This document shows positions 1 to 9,073 of a DNA stretch of 64,000 nt, piece by piece. This DNA is from Microbacterium sp. LWH7-1.2. Lineage in GTDB: Bacteria; Actinomycetota; Actinomycetes; Actinomycetales; Microbacteriaceae. Made by a program: the position numbers and the translations under genes. Where the stretch lies: the NCBI RefSeq assembly GCF_038397755.1, contig NZ_CP151637.1, positions 2,170,001-2,234,000 on the forward strand. Direction: 5' to 3'. The notes beneath the pieces were generated by a model. The model did not search any database. It saw only the letters and a list, made by a program, of their open reading frames with translations, and had not been told where the DNA came from. Position 1 is the first letter of the stretch. Each line of letters starts with the position of its first letter.

Positions 1-75
1 GCCGCCGGCGACGAGCCGGCTGTATGCCGAATCGCGCAGGCGCTGGGCCCCCAGCAGCACCCCATACCCATTCAT
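1..75 (-). CDS. Hypothetical protein, N-terminal 25 codons only
   Basis: An ATG at position 75 on the minus strand opens a frame that stays open to the left edge. It reads MNGYGVLLGAQRLRDSAYSR and then LVAGG. It is divergent from the acyl-activation operon and shares an intergenic region of about 214 bp with it. Too little is visible to name a family. Calling it coding rests on an uninterrupted frame with plausible composition, so confidence is limited. Confidence 0.45.
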   Translation of the reverse strand, partial: MNGYGVLLGAQRLRDSAYSRLVAGG

Positions 76-289
76 CCGCCCCACGTGGCTCAGAGTAGCC
101 GCCGCGATCCGCGCCGCCAGGAGGGTGCCGGAGAGTTAACGCGCGTGTAACAGCGACGTCGCTTGCGTCGGCCACTCTGTACCACGAGGGTGCCGCAGTG
201 TCGCCGCTGGATCCGTCGGCCGGCACGGCTATGGGGAATTTCGGACGGACTCGCGGGACGCACGGCGTCAGGACCGAGGGGAGTCCGCG

Positions 290-2071
290 ATGACCGAAAG
301 AGAAGTGCACATGCCGGGGGCCGAGGCGCCCGAGAGGGAGGGCGGCACCCAGGAACGCGGGAGCGAGTTCGTGCGGCGATTGCGCCGCACCGCCCTGACG
401 TCCGCGGGGCGCGGCATCCGGTTCTATCGTTCGCCCACCGATTTCGCGGAAGCGTCCTACGCGGTGCTCGACGCCGATGCCCGAGCCCGCGCCGTCGAAC
501 TCGCCCGCGCCGGTCTCGCGCCCGGCGACGTCGCGATCCTCGCCTTCGAGCCGGGTCTGCCGTTCGTACGGGCGCTGCTCGCGTGTCTCTACGCGGGCGT
601 CGCAGCAGCGCCGGTGCCGATCACGGCGATGCGGAACGCGGATGCTGTGCGCCAGCGTCTGCTCGCGATCCTCCAGGACGCGGGCGCCAAGGCCGTGCTC
701 ACCGAGACCGGCGCACTCGACGGGCTCGGGCTCGCGGGCGAGACGTCGATCGCGGATGCCGCTGTGATCCTGGTCGACGGGCCGGCTGCCGTGTCGCCGG
801 ATGAATGGGGCATGCCCGACATCGACGAGTCGGCGCTGGCGATCCTGCAGTACACGTCGGGATCGACCGGGCTGCCCAAGGGCGTCATGGTGTCACACGG
901 CAACCTGTACGCGAACCAGCAGGCGATCGGCGGGATCGTCGGCATGACGGCCGACTCAGTCGCCGTCGGCTGGCTGCCGCACTACCACGACATGGGTCTC
1001 ATCGGGCAGATCCTCCAGCCGATCTTCACCGGCGCGAGCCTGCACATGACCTCGCCGTCGCAGTTCCTGCGCCGGCCGGTGCTGTGGCTGCGGCTCGTCA
1101 CCGAGCACCGCGCAACGCACACCGTCGGGCCGGACTTCGCGTTCGCACTGTGCAGCCGACTGGTGACCGACGAACAGCTCGCCGAGCTCGACCTGTCGTC
1201 GCTGGAGACGGTGATCACCGGCGCGGAGCCCGTGCGCATCGCCACGCTCGAGGCGTTCACGGCGCGGTTCGCCCCCGCCGGGTTCCGGGGCGCGGCTTTC
1301 GTGCCGGCGTTCGGCATGGCCGAGACGACGCTGCTCATCACCGCCCACCGCGACGCCCTGCCGCCGCAGGCGATCATCGTCAGCGCGGAGGCGCTCGAGC
1401 GCGACGAGATCGCCCCGGCGACCGGCGGCGAGCGCAGCGCGCAGCTCGTGCCGTGCGGCGCGCCCGGAGCGGGCATGGACATCGCCATCGTCGACCCGGC
1501 TACGGCGACAGAGCTCCGCGACGGGCGGATCGGCGAGATCTGGGTGCGCGGCACGAGCGTGACCCAGGGCTACTGGCGCCGGCCCGAGCAGACCGCGGCG
1601 GACTTCGGCGCAACCCTCGCCGGCGTCCCCGACGAGGTGTACCTGCGCACCGGCGACCTCGGCGCCATGATCGACGGCGAGCTCGTCATCACGGGCCGAC
1701 TGAAAGACCTCATCATCGTCCGCGGGCGCAATATCTACCCGCAGGACCTCGAGCACAGCGCGGCGGCGCTGCTCGGAGCCGGGTGCCTGAGCGCGGCGTT
1801 CGAACGCCCGGGCGCCGCCCCGGAGGTCGGGATCGTCGCCGAGGTCGAGCCCTCGGCGACCCCGGAAGAGCTCGGCGCGCTCACGGCGGCGCTGCGCTCG
1901 CGTGTCGGCGGAGAGTTCACGCTGCCCGCGCTGGGCGTGGCGCTCATCCGCAAGGGCACGCTGCCGCGCACCACCAGCGGCAAGGTGCAGCGCGCCCTCA
2001 CCCGCCGTCTCCTTCACGAGCAGCGCCTGCAGCTCGTGCACCTCGACGGGTTCGAGGCGGTCCCGGCATGA
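290..2071 (+). CDS. Fatty acyl-AMP ligase (FAAL-type adenylating enzyme)
   Basis: This 593-residue enzyme is predicted to activate a fatty acid with ATP as acyl-AMP and pass it to a carrier-protein thiol. The ANL-superfamily P-loop YTSGSTGLPKG is near residues 188-198. The FAAL-type stretch GWLPHYHDMGLIGQ follows near 227, YLRTGDLG near 450, and the C-terminal PRTTSGKVQR carries the catalytic lysine. Overall it resembles FadD32-like FAALs rather than CoA ligases. The ATG at 290 is chosen because GAGGGGAG lies about 8 nt upstream; a second in-frame ATG is 21 nt downstream. Its stop overlaps the next start (ATGA), and an ACP and phosphopantetheinyl transferase lie in the same operon, which supports carrier loading. 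The chain specificity cannot be read. Confidence 0.9.
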   Translation: MTEREVHMPGAEAPEREGGTQERGSEFVRRLRRTALTSAGRGIRFYRSPTDFAEASYAVLDADARARAVELARAGLAPGDVAILAFEPGLPFVRALLACLYAGVAAAPVPITAMRNADAVRQRLLAILQDAGAKAVLTETGALDGLGLAGETSIADAAVILVDGPAAVSPDEWGMPDIDESALAILQYTSGSTGLPKGVMVSHGNLYANQQAIGGIVGMTADSVAVGWLPHYHDMGLIGQILQPIFTGASLHMTSPSQFLRRPVLWLRLVTEHRATHTVGPDFAFALCSRLVTDEQLAELDLSSLETVITGAEPVRIATLEAFTARFAPAGFRGAAFVPAFGMAETTLLITAHRDALPPQAIIVSAEALERDEIAPATGGERSAQLVPCGAPGAGMDIAIVDPATATELRDGRIGEIWVRGTSVTQGYWRRPEQTAADFGATLAGVPDEVYLRTGDLGAMIDGELVITGRLKDLIIVRGRNIYPQDLEHSAAALLGAGCLSAAFERPGAAPEVGIVAEVEPSATPEELGALTAALRSRVGGEFTLPALGVALIRKGTLPRTTSGKVQRALTRRLLHEQRLQLVHLDGFEAVPA

Positions 2072-3810
2072 CCGCGGTCGCGACCGGCGTGGGCGCCGGC
2101 ACGCTCGCGCCCGTGCGCGCCTTCGACGCGTTCCTCGGCGATCCCGCCGGCGACGACGCGGTGATCTCGACCTCGCGGTCGGTGCTGCTCGACGAAAGGG
2201 CCGCCTTCCCGGACGATGAGATCGGCGCCGTGACCGCCTTCGGGCTGCAGCGGTGGTACATCCCCGCCGCCCACGGCGGGGCGTTCACCGACGCGCTCGT
2301 GCCGCTCCTCATGATCCGCCACCTCGCGCGCCGCGACTTCACCGTAGCGGCCGCGCACGGCAAGACCTTCCTCGGCGCGATCTGCGCGTGGGTGGCCGAC
2401 GGCTCGATCGCGACCCGCATGGCGGGGCTCGTCGAGACCGGCCGGCCGGTGTCGTGGGGACTGACCGAGCGCGGGCGCGGCTCGGATCTGTCGCGTTCGG
2501 CGACGACCGCGCGGCTCGGTGCGGACGCCGTCCGCGTCGACGGCGGGAAGTGGCCGATCAACAACGCCGTCCGCTGCCGCGCGATGACGGTGCTCGCCCG
2601 CTCCGACGAGCGGGGCGGCCCGCGCTCGCTGTCGCTCGTGCTCGTCGACAAGGACGAGGCGGACCCCGCGACGATCGGGTACGAGCCGAAGGTCGCGTCC
2701 CACGGCCTGCGCGGCGCCAACCTCGCCGGCATCCGCTTCGAGGGATCTGTCGTCGGCCCGGACACCGTCGTCGGCCCGGAAGGCCACGGCCTCGAGATCG
2801 TGCTGAAGAGCCTGCAGCTCACCCGGCCGTTCACGACCGGGCTGTCGATGGGCGCCGTCGATCGGGCGCTGCAGACCGCGTTGGACGCCGCCGCCGTGCC
2901 CGACGGCGCGCACGGTCGCCTCCTCGACTCCCCGACCGCGCGGCGGTCGCTCGGCGTCGCCGTGGCCGACGCGCTCCTGGTCGAGTGCCTCATGCTGGTC
3001 GGGGTCCGCTCGGCCCACGCCGTCCCCGCGGAGATGGCGCTCGTCAGCGCGCTGGTGAAATTCCTCGGCCCCGACACGGCCGACCTGCTGTTCCGCGACC
3101 TCACCCGGCTGCTCGGGGCGCGGGCGCTCGTCGTGGGAACGGAGGCCTCGGGGGCGCTGCATCCGTCCGCCTTCGGCGCGTTCCAGAAGGCCGCCCGCGA
3201 CAGCCGCGTCGTCGGCATCTTCGACGGCAACTCGGTCGTCAACCTGAACATGATCGTCAACGAGCTGCCGAATCAGCTGCGTCCGGCGCCCGCGCCGCCG
3301 CTGGCGGAGGTGCTCGCGCCCCTTCGCGCCGACGCGCATTTCGATGCGCTCGACACGACCGCGCTGCGACTGGTGACTCGGCACGGCTCCCGGCTGCTGC
3401 GATCGCTGCCGGCGTTCGTCGACGCGCTCGACGACGGGCGGACGTCGCGCGCCGCCGTCGACGCGGCGCGGTGGATCGGCCGCGAGTACACGGCGCTGCT
3501 CGCCGAGGCGGAGACGCTCCCCCGGCAGTCGCAGCCCGATCCGCTGGCCTTCCACCTCGCCGAACGGTTCGCACTCGTCTTCGGCGGGGCATGCGCGCTG
3601 GCCGTTCATCTCGCGCGGGCGGGCGCGGTGCCCGGCCCGCTGGGTGACAGCGACGTGTGGCTCGCGGCCGTGCTGGAGCGCGTGGCGAACCGCCTCGGCG
3701 CGGATCCGGTCCAGGCTCCGGTCGCCGACGCGCTGCTCGACGCCGCAGCCCGGGCGCACGCGGCCGGCGGCGCGGTGACGCTGCTGGGTTCGTGGACGGA
3801 GCGATCATGA
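2068..3810 (+). CDS. Acyl-CoA/acyl-ACP dehydrogenase family flavoprotein
   Basis: This 580-residue protein belongs to the acyl-CoA dehydrogenase family. Such enzymes use FAD to form an alpha-beta double bond in an acyl thioester. The middle domain shows SWGLTERGRGSDLS and the substrate/FAD-pocket beta region (about residues 130-235), followed by a helical C-terminal domain. It is about 200 residues longer than the common 380-residue enzymes because of an extra helical C-terminal region. It starts at 2068, overlapping the ligase stop by four bases, so the two are translationally coupled. With the ACP downstream, acyl-ACP is a likelier substrate than acyl-CoA; that is inference. I did not assign the catalytic base. 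Confidence 0.85.
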   Translation: MTAVATGVGAGTLAPVRAFDAFLGDPAGDDAVISTSRSVLLDERAAFPDDEIGAVTAFGLQRWYIPAAHGGAFTDALVPLLMIRHLARRDFTVAAAHGKTFLGAICAWVADGSIATRMAGLVETGRPVSWGLTERGRGSDLSRSATTARLGADAVRVDGGKWPINNAVRCRAMTVLARSDERGGPRSLSLVLVDKDEADPATIGYEPKVASHGLRGANLAGIRFEGSVVGPDTVVGPEGHGLEIVLKSLQLTRPFTTGLSMGAVDRALQTALDAAAVPDGAHGRLLDSPTARRSLGVAVADALLVECLMLVGVRSAHAVPAEMALVSALVKFLGPDTADLLFRDLTRLLGARALVVGTEASGALHPSAFGAFQKAARDSRVVGIFDGNSVVNLNMIVNELPNQLRPAPAPPLAEVLAPLRADAHFDALDTTALRLVTRHGSRLLRSLPAFVDALDDGRTSRAAVDAARWIGREYTALLAEAETLPRQSQPDPLAFHLAERFALVFGGACALAVHLARAGAVPGPLGDSDVWLAAVLERVANRLGADPVQAPVADALLDAAARAHAAGGAVTLLGSWTERS

Positions 3811-4877
3811 GCATCGCGGAGAGCGTGGAACGGGCGCGCCTCGCCTTCGGACTCGACGTCGCCGTCGGGCTCGACGTCCTCGAGCCGCTCATCGGGCGGA
3901 TGCGGCTCGTCATCCCCGGCGGCGGGCGCGCGGTGACGAGCGCACTGCGGACGTACCGGTTCGACGCCTCCGACGTCGCGCCGGAGTCCGATGCCGCCCT
4001 GGTCACCGCTATCCGCGCGGCGGTGCCGGCCGCGGCGCTCGGCGCGCTCGACGCCGCGCTGCGCGAGTCCGTGCAGTACTCCCATGCCCGCCACCTGTAT
4101 GGCGGCGCGGTGCTCGACATCCCGCACGCTCGCAGCCTGCTGGCCGCGGCGCTGGCCGATGCGCTCACCGCCGACGCGCTGAGCAGCGCGGCCGTGTGCC
4201 TTGCGGACGCACGCGCCCCCGCAGCATCCGTCGCCGTCGCCCTGAGCGCCCACCTCTCGTGCCTGCTGCTCGCCGAGGCGGCCCAGCAGGTGTCGGTGCT
4301 CGCCGGCTCGACGTTCTACGCGCGCATCGCGCCGTTCGAGCTCATCGAGCAGCACGTGCGCGACCTCTCGGCGCTCGCCGTACTCGTTCCGGACCTCGCC
4401 GATCCGCTTCCCACGGCGCTCGACGGGCTGGGCGCGTGGTGCGTCGATACGGATGCTGCCGCCCCGGGCTCGCTGCTGCGGCCCGAGGTCGTGGCGGCCA
4501 TCGCCATGGATGCCCCCGGGGCGGTCGAGGTGCACGTCGCGCTCGCGGCGGCAGCGGCCGAGACCGCGGCGGAGGCGGCGGGCTCGGAGTCACTCGACCC
4601 GCACCAGTCGCTCGAGCTCGCCCATCGGGTGTCGCTGCTCACCGCGGCCGCCGCGGTGGTCGACGGCTGGATGCACGCGCGCGGCTCGGAGGCGATCGCG
4701 GGCGACCCGCTCGCGATGGAGGCCTGCCTCAGACGCATCCGCGGGCGGGTGGTGCGGCGGCAGCCGCCGCTTCCCGCCGACCTCGTGGCGCGGCTCGTCG
4801 CGCACGCCGAAGCCCGCGCCGCGAGCGGCGAGGAGATGGCGATCGGCCCCGCCCGGGCGGCCGTCCCGCCGATGTGA
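3807..4877 (+). CDS. Acyl-CoA dehydrogenase-like protein, probable partner subunit
   Basis: This 356-residue alanine-rich protein shows, around residues 90-170, the pattern of an acyl-CoA dehydrogenase C-terminal helical domain: SVQYSHARHLYGG, then DIPHARSLLAAALADALTA. The N-terminal and middle domains are reduced or absent, since I see no SWGLTE-like flavin motif. It overlaps the previous gene by ATGA. Actinobacteria have heteromeric dehydrogenases in which one chain is degenerate, so a non-catalytic or half-site partner of the gene upstream is the best guess. A separate second dehydrogenase is less likely. Confidence 0.65.
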   Translation: MSIAESVERARLAFGLDVAVGLDVLEPLIGRMRLVIPGGGRAVTSALRTYRFDASDVAPESDAALVTAIRAAVPAAALGALDAALRESVQYSHARHLYGGAVLDIPHARSLLAAALADALTADALSSAAVCLADARAPAASVAVALSAHLSCLLLAEAAQQVSVLAGSTFYARIAPFELIEQHVRDLSALAVLVPDLADPLPTALDGLGAWCVDTDAAAPGSLLRPEVVAAIAMDAPGAVEVHVALAAAAAETAAEAAGSESLDPHQSLELAHRVSLLTAAAAVVDGWMHARGSEAIAGDPLAMEACLRRIRGRVVRRQPPLPADLVARLVAHAEARAASGEEMAIGPARAAVPPM

Positions 4878-4895
4878 GATGAGAAAGGACGACAC

Positions 4896-5150
4896 ATGCC
4901 TGTACAGCTGACCGCCACCGAGATCGAGCAGTGGCTCGTCGGACGCGTCGTCGCCTACGGCAAGATCCAGGCCGATGCGTTCACGATCGACACGCCGCTG
5001 GCCGAACTCGGACTCGACTCCGTCTACGCCCTCACGCTCTGCGGCGACATCGAGGACGAGTTCCAGCTCGAGGTCGACCCGACGATCGTGTGGGACCACC
5101 CCACGATCCGCGAGCTCGCCGAAGGCATCCGTCAGCGTGCCGATGAGTGA
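4896..5150 (+). CDS. Acyl carrier protein
   Basis: This 84-residue acidic protein has the carrier-protein signature GLDSVYAL. The serine near residue 42 is the expected 4'-phosphopantetheine attachment site, and the family's helical pattern follows. It should carry the acyl chain loaded by the ligase and oxidised by the dehydrogenase. An AAAGGA Shine-Dalgarno precedes the ATG. The sequence is closer to polyketide/nonribosomal-type carriers than to the housekeeping fatty-acid AcpP (DSV rather than DSL); that is my reading. Its stop lies eight bases inside the next gene. Confidence 0.88.
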   Translation: MPVQLTATEIEQWLVGRVVAYGKIQADAFTIDTPLAELGLDSVYALTLCGDIEDEFQLEVDPTIVWDHPTIRELAEGIRQRADE

Positions 5151-5832
5151 AGCCGGCGGCGACGCCCGGCGCACGCTCGTCTCCGCGCGGGGCGTGCACG
5201 TCGTGACGGGCCGCGTCCCCGGTATCGGCTCCGGCTTCGACGCCGAGGACGCCGCGCAGCTTCTCGGAACGGATGCCGCCACCCTCGGCTCGCTGGACGA
5301 GACCCGTGTCGCGTCGTACCTCACGGCGCGCCGGTGGGTGCGCGACATCGTCACCGTGCGCCTGCGGCGGGCCTGGAGCGGGTTCGAGGCGACCCCGCGC
5401 GGTGTGAAGCCGCGACTCGCCGACTCGACGCTGGATGTCAGCATCGCCCACGCGGGAGACCGGCTCGTCGTCGGGGTGGTCGAACACGGGCGGATCGGCG
5501 TCGACGTCGAGCTCGTGGCATCCGTCTTCGATCAGCCGTCGCTCGTCGGTCGCCTCTGCACCCCTGCCGAGCGCCGACGCGCCGACGCGCTGGGGCCCGC
5601 CGAGCGGCGGGCGTGGCTCACGCAGCTGTGGACGGTGAAGGAGTCGTACGCGAAGGCGCTGGGGGCGGGTCTGTCGCTGGACTTCCGGCAGCTCGACGGC
5701 GCCGGTCTGCGTCACAGAGTCGCCGTTCGCGGTGTGCTGACTCCCGCGACGGGGGCGAGTCATGCAAAGATCGCTGTCAGCTGGGTCGATGCTGCCCCTT
5801 CCCGTTCTCCCTCGTCCATTCGGGCGATCTAG
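5143..5832 (+). CDS. 4'-phosphopantetheinyl transferase, Sfp type
   Basis: This 229-residue enzyme is predicted to transfer phosphopantetheine from CoA to the serine of the adjacent ACP. The two diagnostic motifs are present: IGVDVE (about residue 118) and WTVKESYAKALGAGL (about residue 165), containing the Mg-binding Asp/Glu residues and the WxxKE-K signature. The start at 5143 overlaps the ACP end by eight bases. A dedicated transferase inside the operon argues that this ACP is a specialised carrier. Confidence 0.88.
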   Translation: MSEAGGDARRTLVSARGVHVVTGRVPGIGSGFDAEDAAQLLGTDAATLGSLDETRVASYLTARRWVRDIVTVRLRRAWSGFEATPRGVKPRLADSTLDVSIAHAGDRLVVGVVEHGRIGVDVELVASVFDQPSLVGRLCTPAERRRADALGPAERRAWLTQLWTVKESYAKALGAGLSLDFRQLDGAGLRHRVAVRGVLTPATGASHAKIAVSWVDAAPSRSPSSIRAI

Positions 5833-5856
5833 TCCCATCCCTGGAAGGGCATACTC

Positions 5857-7167
5857 ATGCGTCTGTCTGTCATCGGCTGCGGGTACCTCGGCGCGGTCCA
5901 CGCGGCCGCGATGGCCTCGATCGGTCACGATGTCGTCGGCATCGACGTCGACGCGCGCAAGGTCGCGTCGCTGTCCAAGGGCGAGGCACCGTTCTTCGAA
6001 CCCGGGCTGCAGGAGATCCTCACCGAGGGCATCGCCTCCGGACGACTCCGGTTCACCACCGACATGGCCGCTGCCGCCGGCGCGGCGGTGCACTTCGTGG
6101 GTGTCGGCACCCCGCAGCAGAAAGACGGCTACGCCGCCGACCTCACCTACGTCAACGCCGCCATCGACTCCCTGCTGCCCTACCTGTCGGCCGGTGACAT
6201 CGTGGCCGGCAAGTCGACCGTCCCCGTCGGCACCGCCGCCGACCTCGCCCCCCGCGTCGAGGCGACCGGCGCGACGCTGGTGTGGAACCCCGAGTTCCTC
6301 CGCGAAGGGTTCGCGGTCAAGGACACCATCGACCCCGACAGGCTCGTCGTGGGCGTGCCCGCCGGCGAGGCCGGCCAGGCCGCCGCCGACACACTCCGCG
6401 AGGTGTACCACCCGTCCGTCGCGAAGGACACCCCGTTCATCGTCACCGACCTCGCCACCGCCGAACTGGTCAAGGTCGCCGCCAACGCGTTCCTCGCCAC
6501 CAAGATCTCGTTCATCAACGCGATGGCCGAGATCGCCGAGGTCACCGGCGCCGACGTCACCCAGCTCGCCGACGCCATCGGCCACGACGCGCGCATCGGC
6601 CGCCGCTTCCTGGGCGCCGGCATCGGCTTCGGCGGCGGCTGCCTGCCCAAAGACATCCGCGCGTTCTCCGCCCGCGCCGAAGAACTCGGCCGCGGCGAAT
6701 CGGTCGCGTTCCTCCGCGAAGTCGACGCGATCAACCTGCGCCGCCGCGAACGCGCCGTGCAGCTCGTCCTCGAAGCCCTCGACGGATCCGTGTTCAAGAA
6801 GAACATCACCGTGCTCGGCGCCGCGTTCAAGCCCTACAGCGACGACATCCGCGACTCCCCCGCCCTCGACGTCGCCGTGCGCCTGCACGGCCTCGGCGCC
6901 TGGGTCACCATCACCGACCCCGCCGCGATCCCCAACGCCCAGCGCCTGCACCCGCAGCTGAACTACGTCGAAGACCGCGACGAAGCCCTCCGCGAAGCCG
7001 ACGCCGTCATCCTCGTCACCGAATGGGACGAATACCGCCGCGAACTCACCCCCGAACACGCCGCCACCCTCACCCGCGGCAAAGTCGTCATCGACGGCCG
7101 CAACGGCTGGGACGCCACCGCCTGGCGCAACGCCGGCTGGGCCTACCACGGCATGGGACGCCCCTGA
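5857..7167 (+). CDS. ugd: UDP-glucose 6-dehydrogenase
   Basis: This 436-residue enzyme oxidises UDP-glucose to UDP-glucuronate with NAD+, a precursor for acidic exopolysaccharide. The N-terminal Rossmann motif is GCGYLGAVHA. The substrate-binding stretch WNPEFLREGFAVKD and the catalytic-cysteine motif GGGCLPKDIRAF (about residue 261) are both present, followed by a C-terminal UDP-binding domain. GGAAGGG precedes the ATG. Only 24 nt separate it from the phosphopantetheinyl transferase, so it probably belongs to the same transcript. That would link acyl-ACP formation with sugar-nucleotide supply. Confidence 0.93.
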   Translation: MRLSVIGCGYLGAVHAAAMASIGHDVVGIDVDARKVASLSKGEAPFFEPGLQEILTEGIASGRLRFTTDMAAAAGAAVHFVGVGTPQQKDGYAADLTYVNAAIDSLLPYLSAGDIVAGKSTVPVGTAADLAPRVEATGATLVWNPEFLREGFAVKDTIDPDRLVVGVPAGEAGQAAADTLREVYHPSVAKDTPFIVTDLATAELVKVAANAFLATKISFINAMAEIAEVTGADVTQLADAIGHDARIGRRFLGAGIGFGGGCLPKDIRAFSARAEELGRGESVAFLREVDAINLRRRERAVQLVLEALDGSVFKKNITVLGAAFKPYSDDIRDSPALDVAVRLHGLGAWVTITDPAAIPNAQRLHPQLNYVEDRDEALREADAVILVTEWDEYRRELTPEHAATLTRGKVVIDGRNGWDATAWRNAGWAYHGMGRP

Positions 7168-7209
7168 CCCCCACGACCGTCCCCGCGAGCCCGAGAGATG
7201 AGGCGGGTT

Positions 7210-7473
7210 TCAGCCGATCATGAACACTTGACGCTCGCCTTCACGGAAACCGTGCGAACGGTAGAAGTCGAACGCCGGCACGTCGCTGTCCTGCGACGGC
7301 GACGAGGCTGGCTGATCTCGGGATTCCGCGAAGTTCGCTCAGGTACAGCGCTGCGGTCGCGAGGCTCCATGCGTCGTTCCACGGCGGCCTGTTGTAGGCA
7401 CGAAGCCCGCGAGCAGGGCGTCGTCGCCGCCAGGCTCCCACGGTCGGATCACGACGGTCTGCGCTTCGGTCAT
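7210..7473 (-). pseudogene. GNAT acetyltransferase remnant
   Basis: The minus strand holds pieces of a GNAT N-acetyltransferase in shifting frames. The N-terminal MTEAQTVVIRPWEPGGDD runs from 7473. After a frameshift near 7413 it continues as AYNRPPWNDAWSLATAALYL. After another shift comes the C-terminal DFYRSHGFREGERQVFMIG, with its stop at 7210. Intact relatives need roughly 420-510 bp; only 264 bp remain, and the central acetyl-CoA-binding segment is missing. It is a decayed gene. The surrounding non-coding stretch (7168-7693) shows nothing else I can support. Confidence 0.75.
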
Positions 7474-7693
7474 CTCATTCCCGCGTCGGGCGGGGTCCAC
7501 CGTAGCCGGTTGAGCGGATGGTGCCAGACGCAGGGGGTATCGGCGGGGCGGGGTGTCGGGGCGCCACCGGCGATGTCGGGGGCCCCTGTCATGATGGGCG
7601 TAGCAAGGTCATCGAGTGCCCCCCGGTTCGCCGGGTCGATGACTCCCTTGATGGGGAGCGAGAGTCGCGCGTGGCGCGACGGAAGGGCACATC

Positions 7694-9073
7694 GTGGACC
7701 ACGAAGAGCGTGATCGGGCCGAGGCGCAGAGCGCCGGCGCGTTCGCCGACGAACTTCGCGCGATCCACGCCGACGAGGCAGCGCTGCAGGCCCGCAAGCT
7801 GCGACTGCTCGCCCGAGCGTTCGAGCTCGCAGAGACCCAGAAGGCCCGTATCCCGTCGATGCGGTCGCGGGAACGCGATATGCCGCTGCGGTCGCTGGCC
7901 GCCGAACTCGGCCTCGCGGTGCGCATGAACGACCGTACGATGCAGTCCCACCTGTGGGACGCTCACCGACTCGTCACCGACTTTCCGGCGACCGTCGACG
8001 CACTCGGCAGCGGTGACATCTCGCGCGCACACGCCTCGGCGATCCTCGACGCCGGCGCCGACATCGACGACGCCTCAGCCCGCGGCGCCTACGAACAGGC
8101 AGTGCTCGACCACGCCCGCGGCACGACCGCGGCACGCACGCGCTCCTTCGCCCAGCAGCAGGCCGACATCCACAACCCCCGCACCCTGCAAGAGCGCCAC
8201 GACAGCGCCGTCCAGGGTCGTCGCATCTGGGTCACCGACCTGGCCGACGGCATGTCGCAGCTCAACCTTCTGACGTCGACCGCGCTCGCCCACGGCATCC
8301 TCGACCGCACCACCAGGCAGGCGAAACTCATCAAGCGGCTCGATGCTGCCGCACGTCGCGACTCGATGAGTGCGCCGGTCGAGGGTGACGGGGCGGGCGG
8401 TGACCACGTCGCACGAGGAGAAGACGCGTCGACGGGTGCCGCAGCCGACGACACCTGGTTCGACCAGCGCACGATCGACCAGACCCGCGCCGACCTCGTC
8501 ATCGACCTGCTGCTCACGGGATCACCGGCGATCGACCCCACGCTTGACGCTTCGCCGGGCGGGCTCGGCGCGATCCGCGCGATGGTGCAGGTCACCGTGC
8601 CGGTAACCACGTTGACGGGGGTCACGACCGGCGGCGCAGAGCTCGACGGCCGCGCCCCGGTCGACGCCGAGACCGCACGGCGACTCGCCGGCGACGCGCC
8701 AGGGTGGGATCGGGTCATGACCGACCCCGTCACCGGCATCGTTCTCACCGTCGACCGATATCAGCCAAGCGCCGAGCAGAAGCGGTTCCTCCACGCGCGA
8801 GACCAGCATTGCCGATTCCCGGGCTGCCGCAGACCGGCCAGATCATGCGACCACGACCATACGCAGGACTTCGCGCTCGGCGGACCGACCGAGATCTGCA
8901 ACCTCGCGTGCTTCTGCAAGCGGCACCACACCCTCAAACACAACACCGACTGGACCGTCCGGCAGCTGCCCGGCGGCACCCTCGAGTGGACGAGCCCGGC
9001 CGGCGCCCATTACCTCGAAGACCCACCAGCTCGCGTCGTCTTCGTGCCGAGCGCCGACCCGCCACCGTTCTGA
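7694..9073 (+). CDS. DUF222 / HNH endonuclease domain protein
   Basis: This 459-residue protein has an N-terminal DUF222 helical region (about residues 10-330). The C-terminal HNH nuclease module begins near 355: KRFLHARDQHCRFPGC, then CDHDHTQDFALGGPT and NLACFCKRHHTLKH, with the paired cysteines and histidines of a zinc-stabilised beta-beta-alpha-metal fold. Such genes are abundant in actinobacterial genomes and are often mobile, but their substrate is unknown. The GTG at 7694 is chosen because GGAAGGG lies six bases upstream. It stands alone, 80 bp before the membrane-signalling operon. Confidence 0.85.
   Translation: MDHEERDRAEAQSAGAFADELRAIHADEAALQARKLRLLARAFELAETQKARIPSMRSRERDMPLRSLAAELGLAVRMNDRTMQSHLWDAHRLVTDFPATVDALGSGDISRAHASAILDAGADIDDASARGAYEQAVLDHARGTTAARTRSFAQQQADIHNPRTLQERHDSAVQGRRIWVTDLADGMSQLNLLTSTALAHGILDRTTRQAKLIKRLDAAARRDSMSAPVEGDGAGGDHVARGEDASTGAAADDTWFDQRTIDQTRADLVIDLLLTGSPAIDPTLDASPGGLGAIRAMVQVTVPVTTLTGVTTGGAELDGRAPVDAETARRLAGDAPGWDRVMTDPVTGIVLTVDRYQPSAEQKRFLHARDQHCRFPGCRRPARSCDHDHTQDFALGGPTEICNLACFCKRHHTLKHNTDWTVRQLPGGTLEWTSPAGAHYLEDPPARVVFVPSADPPPF

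Noticed and set aside
135..151. GTTAacgcgcgtgTAAC possible operator in the divergent region
   Set aside because: Only four bases per arm pair; too weak to call, and no clear promoter is seen beside it.
805..2067. Long plus-strand frame continuous with the dehydrogenase, upstream of 2068
   Set aside because: It overlaps the fatty acyl-AMP ligase in another frame and is Arg/Pro-rich; the dehydrogenase has a coupled ATG at 2068.
7198..7713. Plus-strand frame in the 7.2-7.7 kb gap
   Set aside because: It is antisense to the acetyltransferase relic and shows no start signal or domain.
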